Positions 9,501 through 18,695 of a stretch of DNA of 64,000 nt are shown one piece after another. A program made the translations under genes and the position numbers. Numbering within the stretch: the stretch's first letter is position 1; each line of letters starts with the position of its first letter. Location of the stretch: the NCBI RefSeq assembly GCF_945952435.1, contig NZ_CAMFHZ010000008.1, positions 62,001 through 126,000 of the forward strand, read 5' to 3'. Under the pieces are notes generated by a model. The model saw nothing but the letters and a program-made list of their open reading frames with translations. It ran no database searches and was not told where the DNA came from. The stretch comes from an uncultured Microbacterium sp. GTDB taxonomy: Bacteria; Actinomycetota; Actinomycetes; Actinomycetales; Microbacteriaceae.

Positions 9501-11684
9501 TCACAGCATGCAGCTGACGCACTCGGTCATGTCGGTGCCCTCGAGGGCGAGCTGACGGAGACGGATGTAGTAGATCGTCTTGATCCCCTTGCGCCAGGCG
9601 TAGATCTGCGCCTTGTTGATGTCGCGGGTCGACGCGGTGTCCTTGAAGAACAGCGTCAGCGACAGGCCCTGGTCCACGTGCTGGGTGGCGGCGGCGTACG
9701 TGTCGATGACCTTCTCGTAGCCGATCTCGTACGCGTCCTGGTAGTACTCCAGGTTGTCGTTCGTCATGAACGGCGCCGGGTAGTACACGCGACCGAGCTT
9801 GCCCTCCTTGCGGATCTCGATCTTGGACGCGATCGGGTGGATCGAGCTCGTCGAGTTGTTGATGTAGGAGATGGATCCGGTCGGAGGCACGGCCTGCAGG
9901 TTCTGGTTGTAGATGCCGTGCTGCTGGATGGACTCCTTGAGCTCGATCCAGTCCTGCTGCGTGGGGATGTGCTTGCCCGCGAAGAGCTCGGCGACCTTCT
10001 CCGTCTCCGGGACCCAGGGACGCTCGATGTACTTGTCGAAGAACTCCCCCGACGCGTACGTCGAGTCCGCGAAGCCGTCGAAGGCCGTGCCGCGCTCGAT
10101 CGCGAGCAGGTTGGAGGCGCGCAGGGCGTGGAACAGCACCGTGTAGAAGTAGATGTTCGTGAAGTCCAGCCCCTCTTCGGAGCCGTAGAACACCCGCTCG
10201 CGGGCGAGGTACCCGTGCAGGTTCATCTGCCCGAGGCCGATCGCGTGGGAGCGGTCGTTGCCGTCCTCGATCGAGCGGACCGAGCCGATGTGGCTCTGGT
10301 TGCTGACCGCGGTGAGCGCGCGGATGGCGGTCTCGACCGTGGTGCCCAGGTCGTCGGCGTCCATCGCGAGCGCGATGTTCATCGACCCGAGGTTGCAGGA
10401 GATGTCCTTGCCGATCTCGGCGTACGAGAGGTCCTCGTTGTAGGTCGTCGGCGTGTTGACCTGCAGGATCTCGCTGCAGAGGTTGGACATGTTGATCCGG
10501 CCCTTGATCGGATTGGCCTTGTTCACCGTGTCCTCGAACATGATGTACGGGTAGCCCGACTCGAACTGGATCTCCGCGAGGGTCTGGAAGAACTCGCGCG
10601 CGTTGATCTTGGTCTTCTTGATCCGCGCGTCGTCGACCATCTCGCGGTACTTCTCGGTGACGGAGATGTCACCGAACGGCACGCCGTAGACCTTCTCGAC
10701 GTCGTAGGGCGAGAACAGGTACATGTCCTCGCCGTTGCGGGCGAGCTCGAAGGTGATGTCGGGGATCACGACGCCGAGCGACAGCGTCTTGATGCGGATC
10801 TTCTCGTCGGCGTTCTCGCGCTTGGTGTCGAGGAAGCGCATGATGTCGGGGTGGTGCGCGTTCAGGTACACCGCACCGGCGCCCTGGCGCGCGCCGAGCT
10901 GGTTGGCGTACGAGAAGCTGTCTTCGAGGAGCTTCATGACGGGGATGATGCCCGAGGACTGGTTCTCGATCTGCTTGATCGGCGCGCCCGCTTCGCGGAT
11001 GTTCGAGAGCAGCAGGGCCACGCCGCCGCCGCGCTTGGACAGCTGCAGGGCGGAGTTGATGCCGCGGGCGATCGACTCCATGTTGTCCTCGATGCGCAGC
11101 AGGAAGCAGCTGACGAGCTCGCCGCGCTGCGCCTTGCCCGTGTTGAGGAAGGTGGGGGTCGCGGGCTGGAAGCGGCCGGAGATGATCTCGTCCACGAGCT
11201 GCTCAGCGAGGCGCTGGTCGCCGTCGGCGAGGCCGAGCGCGGTCATCACGACGCGATCCTCGAAGCGCTCGAGGTAGCGCTTGCCGTCGAAGGTCTTCAG
11301 CGTGTAGCTCGTGTAGTACTTGAACGCGCCCAGGAAGGTCTCGAAGCGGAACTTCTTCGCGTAGGCGAGATCGTTGAGCTTCTGGATGAAGTCGAACGAG
11401 TACTTCTCGAGCACGGCGCCCTCGTAGTACTCCTTCTCCACCAGGTAGTCGAGCCGCTCCTTGAGCGAGTGGAAGAACACCGTGTTCTGGTTGACGTGCT
11501 GCAGGAAGTACTCCCTGGCCGCACGCTTGTCGGCGTCGAACTGGATCTTGCCGTTCGCGTCGTACAGGTTCAGCATCGCGTTGAGGGCGTGGTAGTCCAT
11601 CCCCTCGTACGCCGCGTTGATCTTGAACGCCGCCTCGTCCTTCACTGCGCCATGCTCTGCATGCTCGACTGCGATTCCCACCAT
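9501..11684 (-). CDS. nrdE: Class Ib ribonucleotide reductase, alpha subunit
   Basis: A catalytic subunit of about 727 residues that reduces ribonucleoside diphosphates. It has the N-terminal family opening [21 protein letters not shown], the radical-site stretch [14 protein letters not shown], the [18 protein letters not shown] loop and the C-terminal redox pair CVSCML that NrdH reduces. The ATG at 11684 overlaps nrdI by 43 nt. A GTG at 11645, forming a GTGA overlap with the nrdI stop, is an equally plausible start and would give 714 residues. The ATG is preferred because the conserved block then begins near residue 29, as in mycobacterial NrdE. Confidence 0.97.
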   Translation of the reverse strand: MVGIAVEHAEHGAVKDEAAFKINAAYEGMDYHALNAMLNLYDANGKIQFDADKRAAREYFLQHVNQNTVFFHSLKERLDYLVEKEYYEGAVLEKYSFDFIQKLNDLAYAKKFRFETFLGAFKYYTSYTLKTFDGKRYLERFEDRVVMTALGLADGDQRLAEQLVDEIISGRFQPATPTFLNTGKAQRGELVSCFLLRIEDNMESIARGINSALQLSKRGGGVALLLSNIREAGAPIKQIENQSSGIIPVMKLLEDSFSYANQLGARQGAGAVYLNAHHPDIMRFLDTKRENADEKIRIKTLSLGVVIPDITFELARNGEDMYLFSPYDVEKVYGVPFGDISVTEKYREMVDDARIKKTKINAREFFQTLAEIQFESGYPYIMFEDTVNKANPIKGRINMSNLCSEILQVNTPTTYNEDLSYAEIGKDISCNLGSMNIALAMDADDLGTTVETAIRALTAVSNQSHIGSVRSIEDGNDRSHAIGLGQMNLHGYLARERVFYGSEEGLDFTNIYFYTVLFHALRASNLLAIERGTAFDGFADSTYASGEFFDKYIERPWVPETEKVAELFAGKHIPTQQDWIELKESIQQHGIYNQNLQAVPPTGSISYINNSTSSIHPIASKIEIRKEGKLGRVYYPAPFMTNDNLEYYQDAYEIGYEKVIDTYAAATQHVDQGLSLTLFFKDTASTRDINKAQIYAWRKGIKTIYYIRLRQLALEGTDMTECVSCML

Positions 11685-12103
11685 CGTTCCAATCCGTCGG
11701 TCACCCGATCGACGTCGTCCTGTGTGCCGTAGATCTCGAGCCGGTACAAGTGCGGCACGTGGCACTTGCGGCTGATGATGTCCCCGGCGGCGCAGAAGGC
11801 GTCGCCGAAGTTGGTGTTGCCTGCGGAGATGACCCCGCGGATGTGACGCCGGTTGCGCTCGTCGTTGAGGAACCGGATGACCTGCTTCGGCACGGCGCCC
11901 TTCTCGACGCCGCGCCCCTGTCCCCCGCCGTAGGTCGGCGTGACGAGGACGAACGGCTCGTCGACGACGAGCGGCCCGTCCGCACCGTGCAGGGGGATCC
12001 TTCGCGCCGGAAGGCCCAGCTTGTCGACGAACCGTGCTGTGTTGCCCGAGACGCTCGAGAAGAAGACCAGCAGCGGCGCGGAAGTCGCGGTGGTGGCGCT
12101 CAT
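11642..12103 (-). CDS. nrdI: Flavodoxin-like NrdI
   Basis: A 153-residue FMN protein that supplies superoxide or peroxide for assembling the manganese-tyrosyl radical of NrdF. The N-terminal phosphate-binding loop is [16 protein letters not shown], and the flavin-site stretches VTPTYGGGQ and [16 protein letters not shown] follow. It is longer at the C-terminus than many NrdI proteins, with a tail (SMQSMAQ) that overlaps the nrdE start. It is the second gene of nrdHIEF, 55 nt after nrdH. Confidence 0.97.
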   Translation of the reverse strand: MSATTATSAPLLVFFSSVSGNTARFVDKLGLPARRIPLHGADGPLVVDEPFVLVTPTYGGGQGRGVEKGAVPKQVIRFLNDERNRRHIRGVISAGNTNFGDAFCAAGDIISRKCHVPHLYRLEIYGTQDDVDRVTDGLERWWESQSSMQSMAQ

Positions 12104-12158
12104 GGGATCGCTCCTCGGGAACCGGACCTTGACGGTGTCGACCGGCGGGACCGCCGGC

Positions 12159-12392
12159 TCAGGCCAGGCGAGCGGCGAGCTCGTCGATCTTGTCGGGACG
12201 GAAGCCCGACCAGTGGTCCTCGTCGGTGACGACGACGGGAGCCTGCAGGTAGCCGAGCGACTTCACGTGCTCGAGCGCCGCGGCGTCCTCGGAGACGTCG
12301 TGCACCTCGTACTCGATGCCCTTCGCGTCGAGCGCGCGATAGGTCGCATTGCACTGCACGCAGGAGGGCTTGGTGTAGACCGTGATGGACAT
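12159..12392 (-). CDS. nrdH: Glutaredoxin-like NrdH
   Basis: A 77-residue redoxin that reduces the NrdE C-terminal cysteines using thioredoxin reductase. The CVQC active site lies at residues 11-14, and the NrdH-specific [10 protein letters not shown] segment near residue 60 separates it from ordinary glutaredoxins. The ATG at 12392 begins [11 protein letters not shown]. The open frame continues 60 codons upstream, but that part covers the operator region and is not protein-like. It is the first gene of the operon. Confidence 0.96.
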   Translation of the reverse strand: MSITVYTKPSCVQCNATYRALDAKGIEYEVHDVSEDAAALEHVKSLGYLQAPVVVTDEDHWSGFRPDKIDELAARLA

Positions 12393-12456
12393 GCGATTCG
12401 CCTCTTCTTTCCCCTCAGAACCCGGCTCTCGGACAGGGGGCCCTGCCGGGAGTTCA

Positions 12457-12472
12457 ATACTACATATAGGGA
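12457..12472 (-). promoter_or_regulatory. Candidate NrdR box
   Basis: On the minus strand the 16-mer TCCCTATATGTAGTAT matches the consensus ACACTATATATAGTGT at 12 positions, centred 72 nt before nrdH. NrdR is the ATP/dATP-sensing repressor of ribonucleotide reductase genes and normally uses two such boxes. A convincing second box three helical turns away was not found. Confidence 0.5.
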
Positions 12473-12518
12473 CGGACATTCGGGTGGACCACAAGGGGTA
12501 GTAGTTACATCCGTGTAG

Positions 12519-12694
12519 TTTTCCACCGCTCTCCACCGGTTGGACACAGGTTCTCCACCCTCTTATCCACAACGCCTCGAGGGCTCTCGGACTTCCCGAT
12601 CCGCGGATTCCCGCGGGGCGGGCCCGGCCGATCCGGATCCATCCACAGAAGGCACCTTAAGAGCCGCCTCCGACATTCCCCAGGGTGTGGATCG
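12519..12694. promoter_or_regulatory. DnaA-box-like cluster upstream of nrdHIEF
   Basis: One exact TTATCCACA lies at 12563-12571. Seven-of-nine matches lie at 12519-12527 (TTTTCCACC), 12639-12647 (CCATCCACA) and, on the other strand, 12686-12694 (CGATCCACA). The 407-nt gap 12393-12799 between nrdH and the MFS gene holds no gene; besides these boxes and the NrdR-like site it contains a GC-rich inverted repeat (CCCGGC at 12421, GCCGGG at 12445) in the nrdH leader. DnaA control of ribonucleotide reductase is known in Escherichia coli. Its operation here is an inference. Confidence 0.4.
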
Positions 12695-12787
12695 GGGCCT
12701 TCGGCGCGTCGTCGGCGTGTCGCGCCGGCTCACCGATCGCGAAGCCGCAGGCGGCGGCCCGCCCCCCGCCGGAGCCGCGCCGACCGC

Positions 12788-12793
12788 TAACGT
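12788..12793 (+). promoter_or_regulatory. -10 hexamer TAACGT before the MFS gene
   Basis: TAACGT fits TANNNT and ends 6 nt before the GTG at 12800. No ribosome binding site lies between, so a leaderless message is likely. Confidence 0.5.
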
Positions 12794-12799
12794 GGATCC

Positions 12800-14011
12800 G
12801 TGGCCGGATCGGGATACAAGGAGCTCCTGCGCACCCCGGGAGTGGGGCGCATCATCGCCGCTCAGCTGACGGCACGATTCCCGAACGGCATGTCGAGCCT
12901 CGCGATCCTGCTGCACGTCGAGCACATCACGGGCTCGTACGGACAGGCAGGACTCGTCCTCGCCGCGAGCTCGGTGGGTCAGGCGATCGCCGGCCCAATC
13001 ACGAGCCGCTGGATGGGGCGCTGGGGCATGCGGCGCGTGCTCGCCCTGACGCTCGCCGTGTGCGTGCTCTCCTTCCTCGGACTCGCGCTGCTCCCCCTTC
13101 CCCTCCCCGGCTACATGGCGCTGGGGCTGCTCGCGGGCCTGTCCACACCGCCGGTGCAGTCCGCCGTCCGCACCATCTACCCGAAACTCGTGAACTCCTC
13201 CCAGCTCACGCCGCTCTTCTCCCTGGACGCCTCCCTGCAGGAGGTCATCTGGATCGTGGCGCCGGTGGCCATCACGATCGTCTCCACGCAGGTCGGCACG
13301 GTCCCTGGGCTGCTCCTCGTGGTCACGGTGCTCGTCGCGGGTGGGGCGTGGTTCATCCTCTCCCCCGAGGTCGGCCGCGTGCGGATCCCGCGCAGCCGGC
13401 GCGGCTTCGGCGCGGTCGTGCTCAAGCCGCCCGTGCTGCTCGCGACGGTCATCGGCTTTCTGCTCATCGGCGCGTGCTCCGCGGTCGAGGTCGGCGTCGT
13501 GCGCACGTTCGAGGAGGGCGGCTTGGAGTCGGGACTCGTGCTCGCGGTGTTCTCGCTCGGCAGTCTCGTGGGCGGCCTCGCCTCGGGCCGGGTGCCGATC
13601 GGGCCGTGGGCGCTCGCGCGCCGCCTCGCGATCGTCACGGTCGGACTCGCCCTGACCATGGTCTCGCTCAACGTCTTCTGGCTCGGCGGCACGCTCCTGG
13701 CGGCGGGCGTGGGAATCGCGCCCGCGCTCGCGGTGCTCTTCGCGATCACCTCGGCGAGCGTCAAGTTCTCCGAGACCGCCGAGGCGTTCGGCTGGGCGGG
13801 CACCGGGCAGCTCATCGGCGCCGCTGCGGGGTCGGCGATCGCCGGCTTCCTCATCGACGGCACGGGCAGCCCCGTCGGCGCCTACCTCGCCGCCACCCTG
13901 TTCGCCGCCGTCGCGCTCCTCGTCTCGTCGGTCTTCGTGCGCGCCCTCCCGGATCTCCGGGGCCGCGACGCAGCGCCGATCCCCGATACCGAGGCCGTCA
14001 CGCTCCCCTGA
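12800..14011 (+). CDS. MFS transporter
   Basis: A 403-residue membrane protein with about twelve hydrophobic segments and the MFS signature loop (SRWMGRWGMRRVLAL, residues 69-83) between helices 2 and 3. It belongs to the large major facilitator superfamily of proton-coupled carriers. Segments such as LLAGLSTPPVQSAVRTIYPKL are typical of the actinobacterial efflux-like branch, but the substrate cannot be read. The GTG at 12800 is used because a -10-like hexamer lies just before it and the protein begins at the first helix. It is divergent from the nrd operon. Confidence 0.85.
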   Translation: MAGSGYKELLRTPGVGRIIAAQLTARFPNGMSSLAILLHVEHITGSYGQAGLVLAASSVGQAIAGPITSRWMGRWGMRRVLALTLAVCVLSFLGLALLPLPLPGYMALGLLAGLSTPPVQSAVRTIYPKLVNSSQLTPLFSLDASLQEVIWIVAPVAITIVSTQVGTVPGLLLVVTVLVAGGAWFILSPEVGRVRIPRSRRGFGAVVLKPPVLLATVIGFLLIGACSAVEVGVVRTFEEGGLESGLVLAVFSLGSLVGGLASGRVPIGPWALARRLAIVTVGLALTMVSLNVFWLGGTLLAAGVGIAPALAVLFAITSASVKFSETAEAFGWAGTGQLIGAAAGSAIAGFLIDGTGSPVGAYLAATLFAAVALLVSSVFVRALPDLRGRDAAPIPDTEAVTLP

Positions 14012-14063
14012 GGCCCTGACCTCGGAATCCGCAGAATCGAGCGATACTCACCTTCGGATACTG

Positions 14064-14092
14064 TTGTCATTTCTCGAAACGAGTGACAAGAT
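14064..14092 (+). promoter_or_regulatory. Promoter with a 26-bp palindromic operator before the aminotransferase
   Basis: TTGTCA (14064-14069) is a 5/6 match to a -35 box. After 17 nt comes CAAGAT (14087-14092) as the -10, 6 nt before the ATG. The same TTGTCA pairs with TGACAA (14084-14089), and an inner CTCG-AAA-CGAG pairs as well, so the palindrome 14064-14089 covers the whole promoter. A repressor bound here would block polymerase. Confidence 0.6.
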
Positions 14093-14098
14093 CGGGAC

Positions 14099-15466
14099 AT
14101 GAGCGCCGATCTGCAACGAAAAGCACACGATCACCTCTGGATGCATTTCACCCGCCAGTCGACGATGGACCACGGGGGCGTGCCGATCATCGTCCGGGGT
14201 GAAGGACACCACATCTGGGACGACACGGGCAAGCAGTACATCGACGGGCTCGCCGGGCTCTTCGTGGTCAATGCGGGCCACGGCCGCACCCGCCTCGCCG
14301 AGGCCGCCGCGAAGCAGGCGTCCCAGTTGGCCTTCTTCCCGCTCTGGTCCTACGCGCATCCGGCCGCGATCGAGCTCGCGGACCGGCTCGCCGGCTATGC
14401 GCCCGGTGATCTGAACCACGTCTTCTTCACGTCCGGCGGCGGGGAGGCGGTCGAGACCGCGTTCAAACTGGCGAAGCAGTTCTGGAAGCTGCAGGGCAAG
14501 CCCACCAAGCACAAGGTCATCTCGCGCTCGATCGCCTACCACGGCACAACGCAGGGCGCCCTCGCGATCACCGGCATCCCGGCGATGAAATCGATGTTCG
14601 AGCCCGTCACGCCCGGCGGCTTCCGGGTGCCGAACACGAACATCTACCGCGCCGCGGAGATGGGCGCCCCGACCGACCCCGAGGCGTTCGGGGTCTGGGC
14701 GGCGGACCGGATCGAGGAGATGATCCAGTTCGAGGGTCCCGACACGGTCGCGGCCGTGTTCCTCGAGCCGGTGCAGAACTCCGGCGGCTGCTTCCCGCCT
14801 CCTCCCGGATACTTCCAGCGCGTGCGCGAGATCTGCGACCGGTACGACGTGCTGCTCGTGAGCGACGAGGTCATCTGCGCGTTCGGCCGCATCGGCAACA
14901 TGTTCGCGTGCACGTCCTACGGCTACACGCCCGACATCATCACGTGCGCCAAGGGCATCACGAGCGGGTACTCCCCGCTCGGCGCGGCGATCGTCAGCGA
15001 TCGGATCTACGAGCCGTTCTCGCACGGGGACACCTCCTTCCCGCACGGCTACACGTTCGGCGGCCACCCGGTCTCCGCCGCCGTCGCGCTGGAGAACCTC
15101 GACATCTTCGAGGAGGAGAAGCTCAACGAACGGGTGCGCGAGAACTCCCCGCTGTTCCGCGCGGAGCTCGAGACGCTGCTCGACCTGCCGCTCGTCGGCG
15201 ATGTGCGCGGCGACGGCTACTTCTTCGGGATCGAGCTCGTGAAGGACAAGACGACGCGGGAGACCTTCGACGACGACGAGTCGGAACGGCTGCTGCGCGG
15301 ATTCCTCTCCCGTGCGCTCTTTGACGCGGGGCTGTACTGCCGTGCCGACGACCGGGGCGATCCCGTCATCCAGCTCGCCCCGCCGCTCACGATCGGTCCC
15401 GCCGAATTCCGCGAGATCGCCGGGATCCTGCGCGGTGTGCTGAAAGAGGCGGAGTCCGTCCTCTAG
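14099..15466 (+). CDS. Class III aminotransferase, possibly polyamine (putrescine) specific
   Basis: A 455-residue PLP enzyme of the omega-amino acid/putrescine:pyruvate aminotransferase group. Visible features are the opening HFTRQSTM, the phosphate-binding FTSGGGEAVETAFKLAKQ, YHGTTQGALAITG, the EPVQNSGGC loop, the SDEVICAFGRIG cofactor aspartate and the Schiff-base lysine Lys285 in ITCAKGITSGYSPLG. It transfers an amino group, most likely from a terminal amine, to pyruvate or 2-oxoglutarate. It converges with a polyamine-type ABC importer, which supports a polyamine substrate, but beta-alanine or other omega-amines are possible. A palindromic promoter lies upstream. Confidence 0.88.
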   Translation: MSADLQRKAHDHLWMHFTRQSTMDHGGVPIIVRGEGHHIWDDTGKQYIDGLAGLFVVNAGHGRTRLAEAAAKQASQLAFFPLWSYAHPAAIELADRLAGYAPGDLNHVFFTSGGGEAVETAFKLAKQFWKLQGKPTKHKVISRSIAYHGTTQGALAITGIPAMKSMFEPVTPGGFRVPNTNIYRAAEMGAPTDPEAFGVWAADRIEEMIQFEGPDTVAAVFLEPVQNSGGCFPPPPGYFQRVREICDRYDVLLVSDEVICAFGRIGNMFACTSYGYTPDIITCAKGITSGYSPLGAAIVSDRIYEPFSHGDTSFPHGYTFGGHPVSAAVALENLDIFEEEKLNERVRENSPLFRAELETLLDLPLVGDVRGDGYFFGIELVKDKTTRETFDDDESERLLRGFLSRALFDAGLYCRADDRGDPVIQLAPPLTIGPAEFREIAGILRGVLKEAESVL

Positions 15467-15487
15467 CTTCCGGTTCCTCCGTCTTCC

Positions 15488-15554
15488 CCTCCCCTGAGCG
15501 TCTTCCCCTCCCCGTGTAGGCGTCGCCCAGGGGGGCGAAGACGCTGAGGGGAGG
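15488..15554. repeat. Imperfect inverted repeat at the convergent junction
   Basis: 18-nt arms at 15488-15505 and 15537-15554 pair with one mismatch. The left arm also overlaps a direct repeat of CGTCTTCCCCTCCCC. It follows the aminotransferase stop by 22 nt and may act as a terminator for it. Confidence 0.7.
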
Positions 15555-15629
15555 CAAACGCGCACGAAGCGCCTCGCGCCTCAGGCGCTCCCGGACGAGT
15601 CACGCGCTCCCCCCGCACGAGTCCCGCGA

Positions 15630-15690
15630 GCTCCCGTCGCGAAAGGTGCCGCTCTGGTCGCCCTAGAGCGGCACCTTTCGCGACGGGAGC
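15630..15690. repeat. Perfect 26-bp inverted repeat between convergent genes
   Basis: Arms at 15630-15655 and 15665-15690 are exact reverse complements, with a 9-nt loop (GGTCGCCCT). The structure lies 47 nt beyond the potC-like stop. It could be a bidirectional terminator, but the very long perfect stem and absence of T tracts are also consistent with a mobile palindromic repeat. Confidence 0.85.
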
Positions 15691-15737
15691 AAGAGAGACC
15701 GGGAGCGAAAGTGATGTCGGACGAGGCCGGCCCCGGG

Positions 15738-16643
15738 TCAGCCGCCGGCCATCGTGCGGGCGATGTCGGCCGCCGAGTCGCCGGCGCGCTTGAGCACGAG
15801 CGCGACCAGCGCGAGGGCGCCGAGGGTCAGCACGAGCATGATCGTCGAGACCGCCGCGATCTCGGGACGCAGCCCGCTGCGCAGCGCGCTCAGCACGTAC
15901 ACGGGCCACGGCGTGGTCCCCGAGACCTGCACGAACGCCGACACGACCGTGTTGTCGAGTCCGAGCGTGAACGAGAGCAGGAACCCCGCGAGCACCGCGG
16001 GCATCGCCAGCGGCAGCGTCACCTTGAAGAAGGTGGTGAGCGGCTTCGCGTAGAGATCCGCCGAGGCCTCCTCCAGCTTGGCGTCGAGCCCCACGAGCCG
16101 TGCCCGCACGATGTAGGAGACGATGGCGATCGAGAACAGCGACTGCCCGATCACGAGACGCACCGTGCCGTCGTCGAACACGCTCAGCCCGAGATCCTGG
16201 CCGAGGAAGACGACCCACGGCAGCAGCGCCACGGCGTCCACGATCTCCGGCGTGACCGAGATGAGCAGCAGCAGAGCCAGGAACCACGGCACCCATCGAC
16301 CGGGCGTGCGCGCCATCGCGATGCCCGCGAGGGTGCCGAGGGCTGTGGCGAGGAGCGCGGCGAGGAGCCCGGTTCGCAGCGAGACCAGCACCGCGTCGCG
16401 CACGGCGGGCTTCGTCACGATCGCGGCGAACGAGTCGAATCCGAAGTGGTCCCACGAGATGAGCAGTCGCCCCACGTTGAAGGAGTAGACGATGACGACC
16501 GCGATCGGCAGGAAGAGGAACACGAACACCAGGGCCGCCCAGAGGGGCAGCAGCCAGCGGCTCGCGCTACGGCGCGGCCGCGGCCTCGCCACGGCACCCG
16601 TACGGGCGGCGGACGCGGTCGGACGTTCGGTGACGGCGGTCAT
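15738..16643 (-). CDS. Polyamine-type ABC transporter permease, PotC-like
   Basis: A 301-residue inner-membrane permease with six predicted helices and the ABC EAA loop (EEASADLYAKPLTTFFKVTLPLAMPAVLAG region) that docks on the ATPase. The family imports spermidine, putrescine or related amines. The start ATG overlaps the stop of the upstream permease (ATGA), so both are translationally coupled. It is the last gene of a four-gene operon in the order ATPase, binding protein, permease, permease. Confidence 0.9.
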   Translation of the reverse strand: MTAVTERPTASAARTGAVARPRPRRSASRWLLPLWAALVFVFLFLPIAVVIVYSFNVGRLLISWDHFGFDSFAAIVTKPAVRDAVLVSLRTGLLAALLATALGTLAGIAMARTPGRWVPWFLALLLLISVTPEIVDAVALLPWVVFLGQDLGLSVFDDGTVRLVIGQSLFSIAIVSYIVRARLVGLDAKLEEASADLYAKPLTTFFKVTLPLAMPAVLAGFLLSFTLGLDNTVVSAFVQVSGTTPWPVYVLSALRSGLRPEIAAVSTIMLVLTLGALALVALVLKRAGDSAADIARTMAGG

Positions 16644-17530
16644 CGCGCCTCCTCCAGGTTCAGGCGGTAGGCACGTCGGACCGGAAGGGTCACGAGCCAG
16701 CCGATCCCCGCGGCGAGCGCCACCGACGCGCCGATCGTGAGAATGAGCAGCACGGCCATCGCGGATCCGAGCGCCCAGTTCTGGGCGGTCTGGAACTGGC
16801 TCGCCACGATCTGCCCGACCATGTTCCCCTTGGCCCCGCCGAGCACGGTCGCGGTGATGTAGTCGCCCATGAGCGGGATGTAGACGAGCAGCACGCCCGC
16901 CACGATGCCGGGCCGTGCGAGCGGCACGGTCACCCGCAGGAAGGTCGTGATGCTGCCGGCGCCGAGATCCTTGCTGGCCTCGCGCAGCGGCCCGCTGACC
17001 CGGTCGAACGCGACGAAGAGCGGCAGGATCATGAGCGGCAGGTAGTTGTAGACGACGCCGAGCAGCACGGCGCCGCGGGAGTTCAGGATCCCGAGCGGTC
17101 CGGGGATGACGCCGAGGAACTGCAGGGCGTGCGAGAGCCACCCCTCGGGGGCGAGGATGATCTGCCAGCCGATGGTCCGCACGAGGAAGTTCGTCCAGAA
17201 CGGCACCATCACGAGCGCGAGGAACAGCCCGCGCCGGCTCGGCGCGCACTTCACGGCGATCCAGTACGCCACCGGAGCACCGATGAGCAGGCAGAGCACG
17301 GTGCCGACGACGCCCACCCACAGCGTGTTCTGGAAGGTGGCGAAGAACGTCGGCGAGAGCGCCTCGACGTAACGGTCGAAGGACAGCCTGTCGTTCGCGT
17401 TGGTCGCGAAGATGCTCGGCTTGTAGCCGAAGCTGTACCAGATCACGACCCCGATCGGCACGACGAAGAAGACGAGCAGCCAGGCCCAGGCGGGGACGGC
17501 GAGGCCGAAGCGGATCCGGGGCCTACGCAC
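16640..17530 (-). CDS. Polyamine-type ABC transporter permease, PotB-like
   Basis: A 296-residue inner-membrane permease with six hydrophobic segments and an EAA loop (REASKDLGAGSITTFLRVTVPLARP region). It pairs with the following PotC-like permease to form the channel. Translation begins at GTG 17530, which overlaps the end of the binding-protein gene by 8 nt. The N-terminus reads directly into the first helix (AVPAWAWLLVFFVVPIGV). Confidence 0.9.
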   Translation of the reverse strand: MRRPRIRFGLAVPAWAWLLVFFVVPIGVVIWYSFGYKPSIFATNANDRLSFDRYVEALSPTFFATFQNTLWVGVVGTVLCLLIGAPVAYWIAVKCAPSRRGLFLALVMVPFWTNFLVRTIGWQIILAPEGWLSHALQFLGVIPGPLGILNSRGAVLLGVVYNYLPLMILPLFVAFDRVSGPLREASKDLGAGSITTFLRVTVPLARPGIVAGVLLVYIPLMGDYITATVLGGAKGNMVGQIVASQFQTAQNWALGSAMAVLLILTIGASVALAAGIGWLVTLPVRRAYRLNLEEAR

Positions 17531-18695
17531 CCGCGGCCGCCTTCGTCGCGTTCCAGATCGCCACGATCCGCTCCTGCGCGCTCGTGAAGGTCTGCTCGTG
17601 CATGGTCTTCACCTGCGCGTCGTCGAAGTACACCATGTCCAGGCGCTCCAATCCGGCCTCCTCCGCCTTCTGCTGCGTGCCCTGCACGCCCGTGTCGTAG
17701 CCGATGTAGTCGACCTGGGCGAGCTGCACGTCCGGGGCGATCATGAAGTCGATGAAGGCGTGCGCGGCCTCCGGGTGCGGGGCGCCCTTGGCGATCGCCC
17801 AGTTGTCCATCCACAGCTCGGTGGCAGGGGATCCGAGCACCCATCGCCAGCGGTCCGGATCCTTCGACTGGGCGATGCCCGTGCGCGCATCGCCGCTGTA
17901 GGACTGCACGAGCGCGGCAGAGGCCTGCGGGATGATCTGACCGCCCGGTGCGGAGTCGAAGGTGGTGATGTGCGGTGCGAGTTCCTTCGTCAGGAAGGTC
18001 TCGCACGCGTCGAGGTGCTTCTTCTCCGTGGTGTTCCAGTCGATCCCGTGCGACCAGAAGTAGATGCCGCACAGGGGTGCCGGGTCGTCCAGCACCGCGG
18101 TGCGCCCTGACGCCTCCTTCTGCGCGGCGTCGACGAAGTCGGACCACGTCCGCAGCTCACGCGCGATCACGGTCCTGTCGTAGACGAAGCCGGTCGTCCC
18201 CCACGCCTTGCAGATCGAGTACTCGTTCTTCGGATCGAACGCGCGGTGCACGAAGCTCGGGTTCATCGTGGCGAAGTTCGGCAGCAGGTCGTGGTCGAGC
18301 TTCTCAAGGAGGCCGTTCTGCGCCATCGGCAGGATGAACAGGCCGCTCGGGACGACGATGTCGTACCCGGACGTTCCCCGTGCGGCGACGAGCTTCGCGA
18401 TGAGCTCCTCGTTCGAATTGAAGGCGTCGACGACGACTTTCGGCCCCTTGCTCTTCGTGAACGAGGTGAGGATCTTCGGGTCGTCGTAGTCGCTCCAGGT
18501 GTAGACGGAGACCTTGTCCTCCAGCGGACCTCCGTGCGCCGAAGAAGCCGTCGAGGCACCCCGCGGCGCACACGCCGTGAACAGGACCGCCCCGGAGGCG
18601 GCGAGCGCGGTCGCGAGGAAGCCGCGTCGCGTCAGTCGCGCGCCCAGGGACCGTGCCGCAGGGCCGTCCGCGAGGATGCGGATCGGCTCCGACAT
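17523..18695 (-). CDS. Polyamine-type ABC substrate-binding lipoprotein, PotD-like
   Basis: A 390-residue extracytoplasmic binding protein. The N-terminus carries a twin-arginine motif (LTRRGFLATAL, near residue 25) followed by a lipobox LFTAC, so it is probably exported folded and lipid-anchored. The mature part has the PotD/PotF opening VYTWSDYDDPKILTSF and the later GTTGFVYDRTV and DNWAIAKGAPHPEAAHAFIDFM stretches. It should deliver spermidine, putrescine or a similar amine to the permeases. The ATG at 18695 touches the potA-like stop. The exact ligand is not shown. Confidence 0.9.
   Translation of the reverse strand: MSEPIRILADGPAARSLGARLTRRGFLATALAASGAVLFTACAPRGASTASSAHGGPLEDKVSVYTWSDYDDPKILTSFTKSKGPKVVVDAFNSNEELIAKLVAARGTSGYDIVVPSGLFILPMAQNGLLEKLDHDLLPNFATMNPSFVHRAFDPKNEYSICKAWGTTGFVYDRTVIARELRTWSDFVDAAQKEASGRTAVLDDPAPLCGIYFWSHGIDWNTTEKKHLDACETFLTKELAPHITTFDSAPGGQIIPQASAALVQSYSGDARTGIAQSKDPDRWRWVLGSPATELWMDNWAIAKGAPHPEAAHAFIDFMIAPDVQLAQVDYIGYDTGVQGTQQKAEEAGLERLDMVYFDDAQVKTMHEQTFTSAQERIVAIWNATKAAAGA

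Noticed and set aside
12494..12520. Second NrdR box around GTAGTTACATCCGTGTAGT
   Set aside because: It lacks the TATATA core, and best alignments match the consensus at only about six of sixteen positions; its spacing from the first box also does not fit.
12563..12571. A replication origin at the DnaA boxes
   Set aside because: No dnaA, dnaN or parAB genes are near and there is no AT-rich unwinding region, so regulatory sites are more plausible than an origin.
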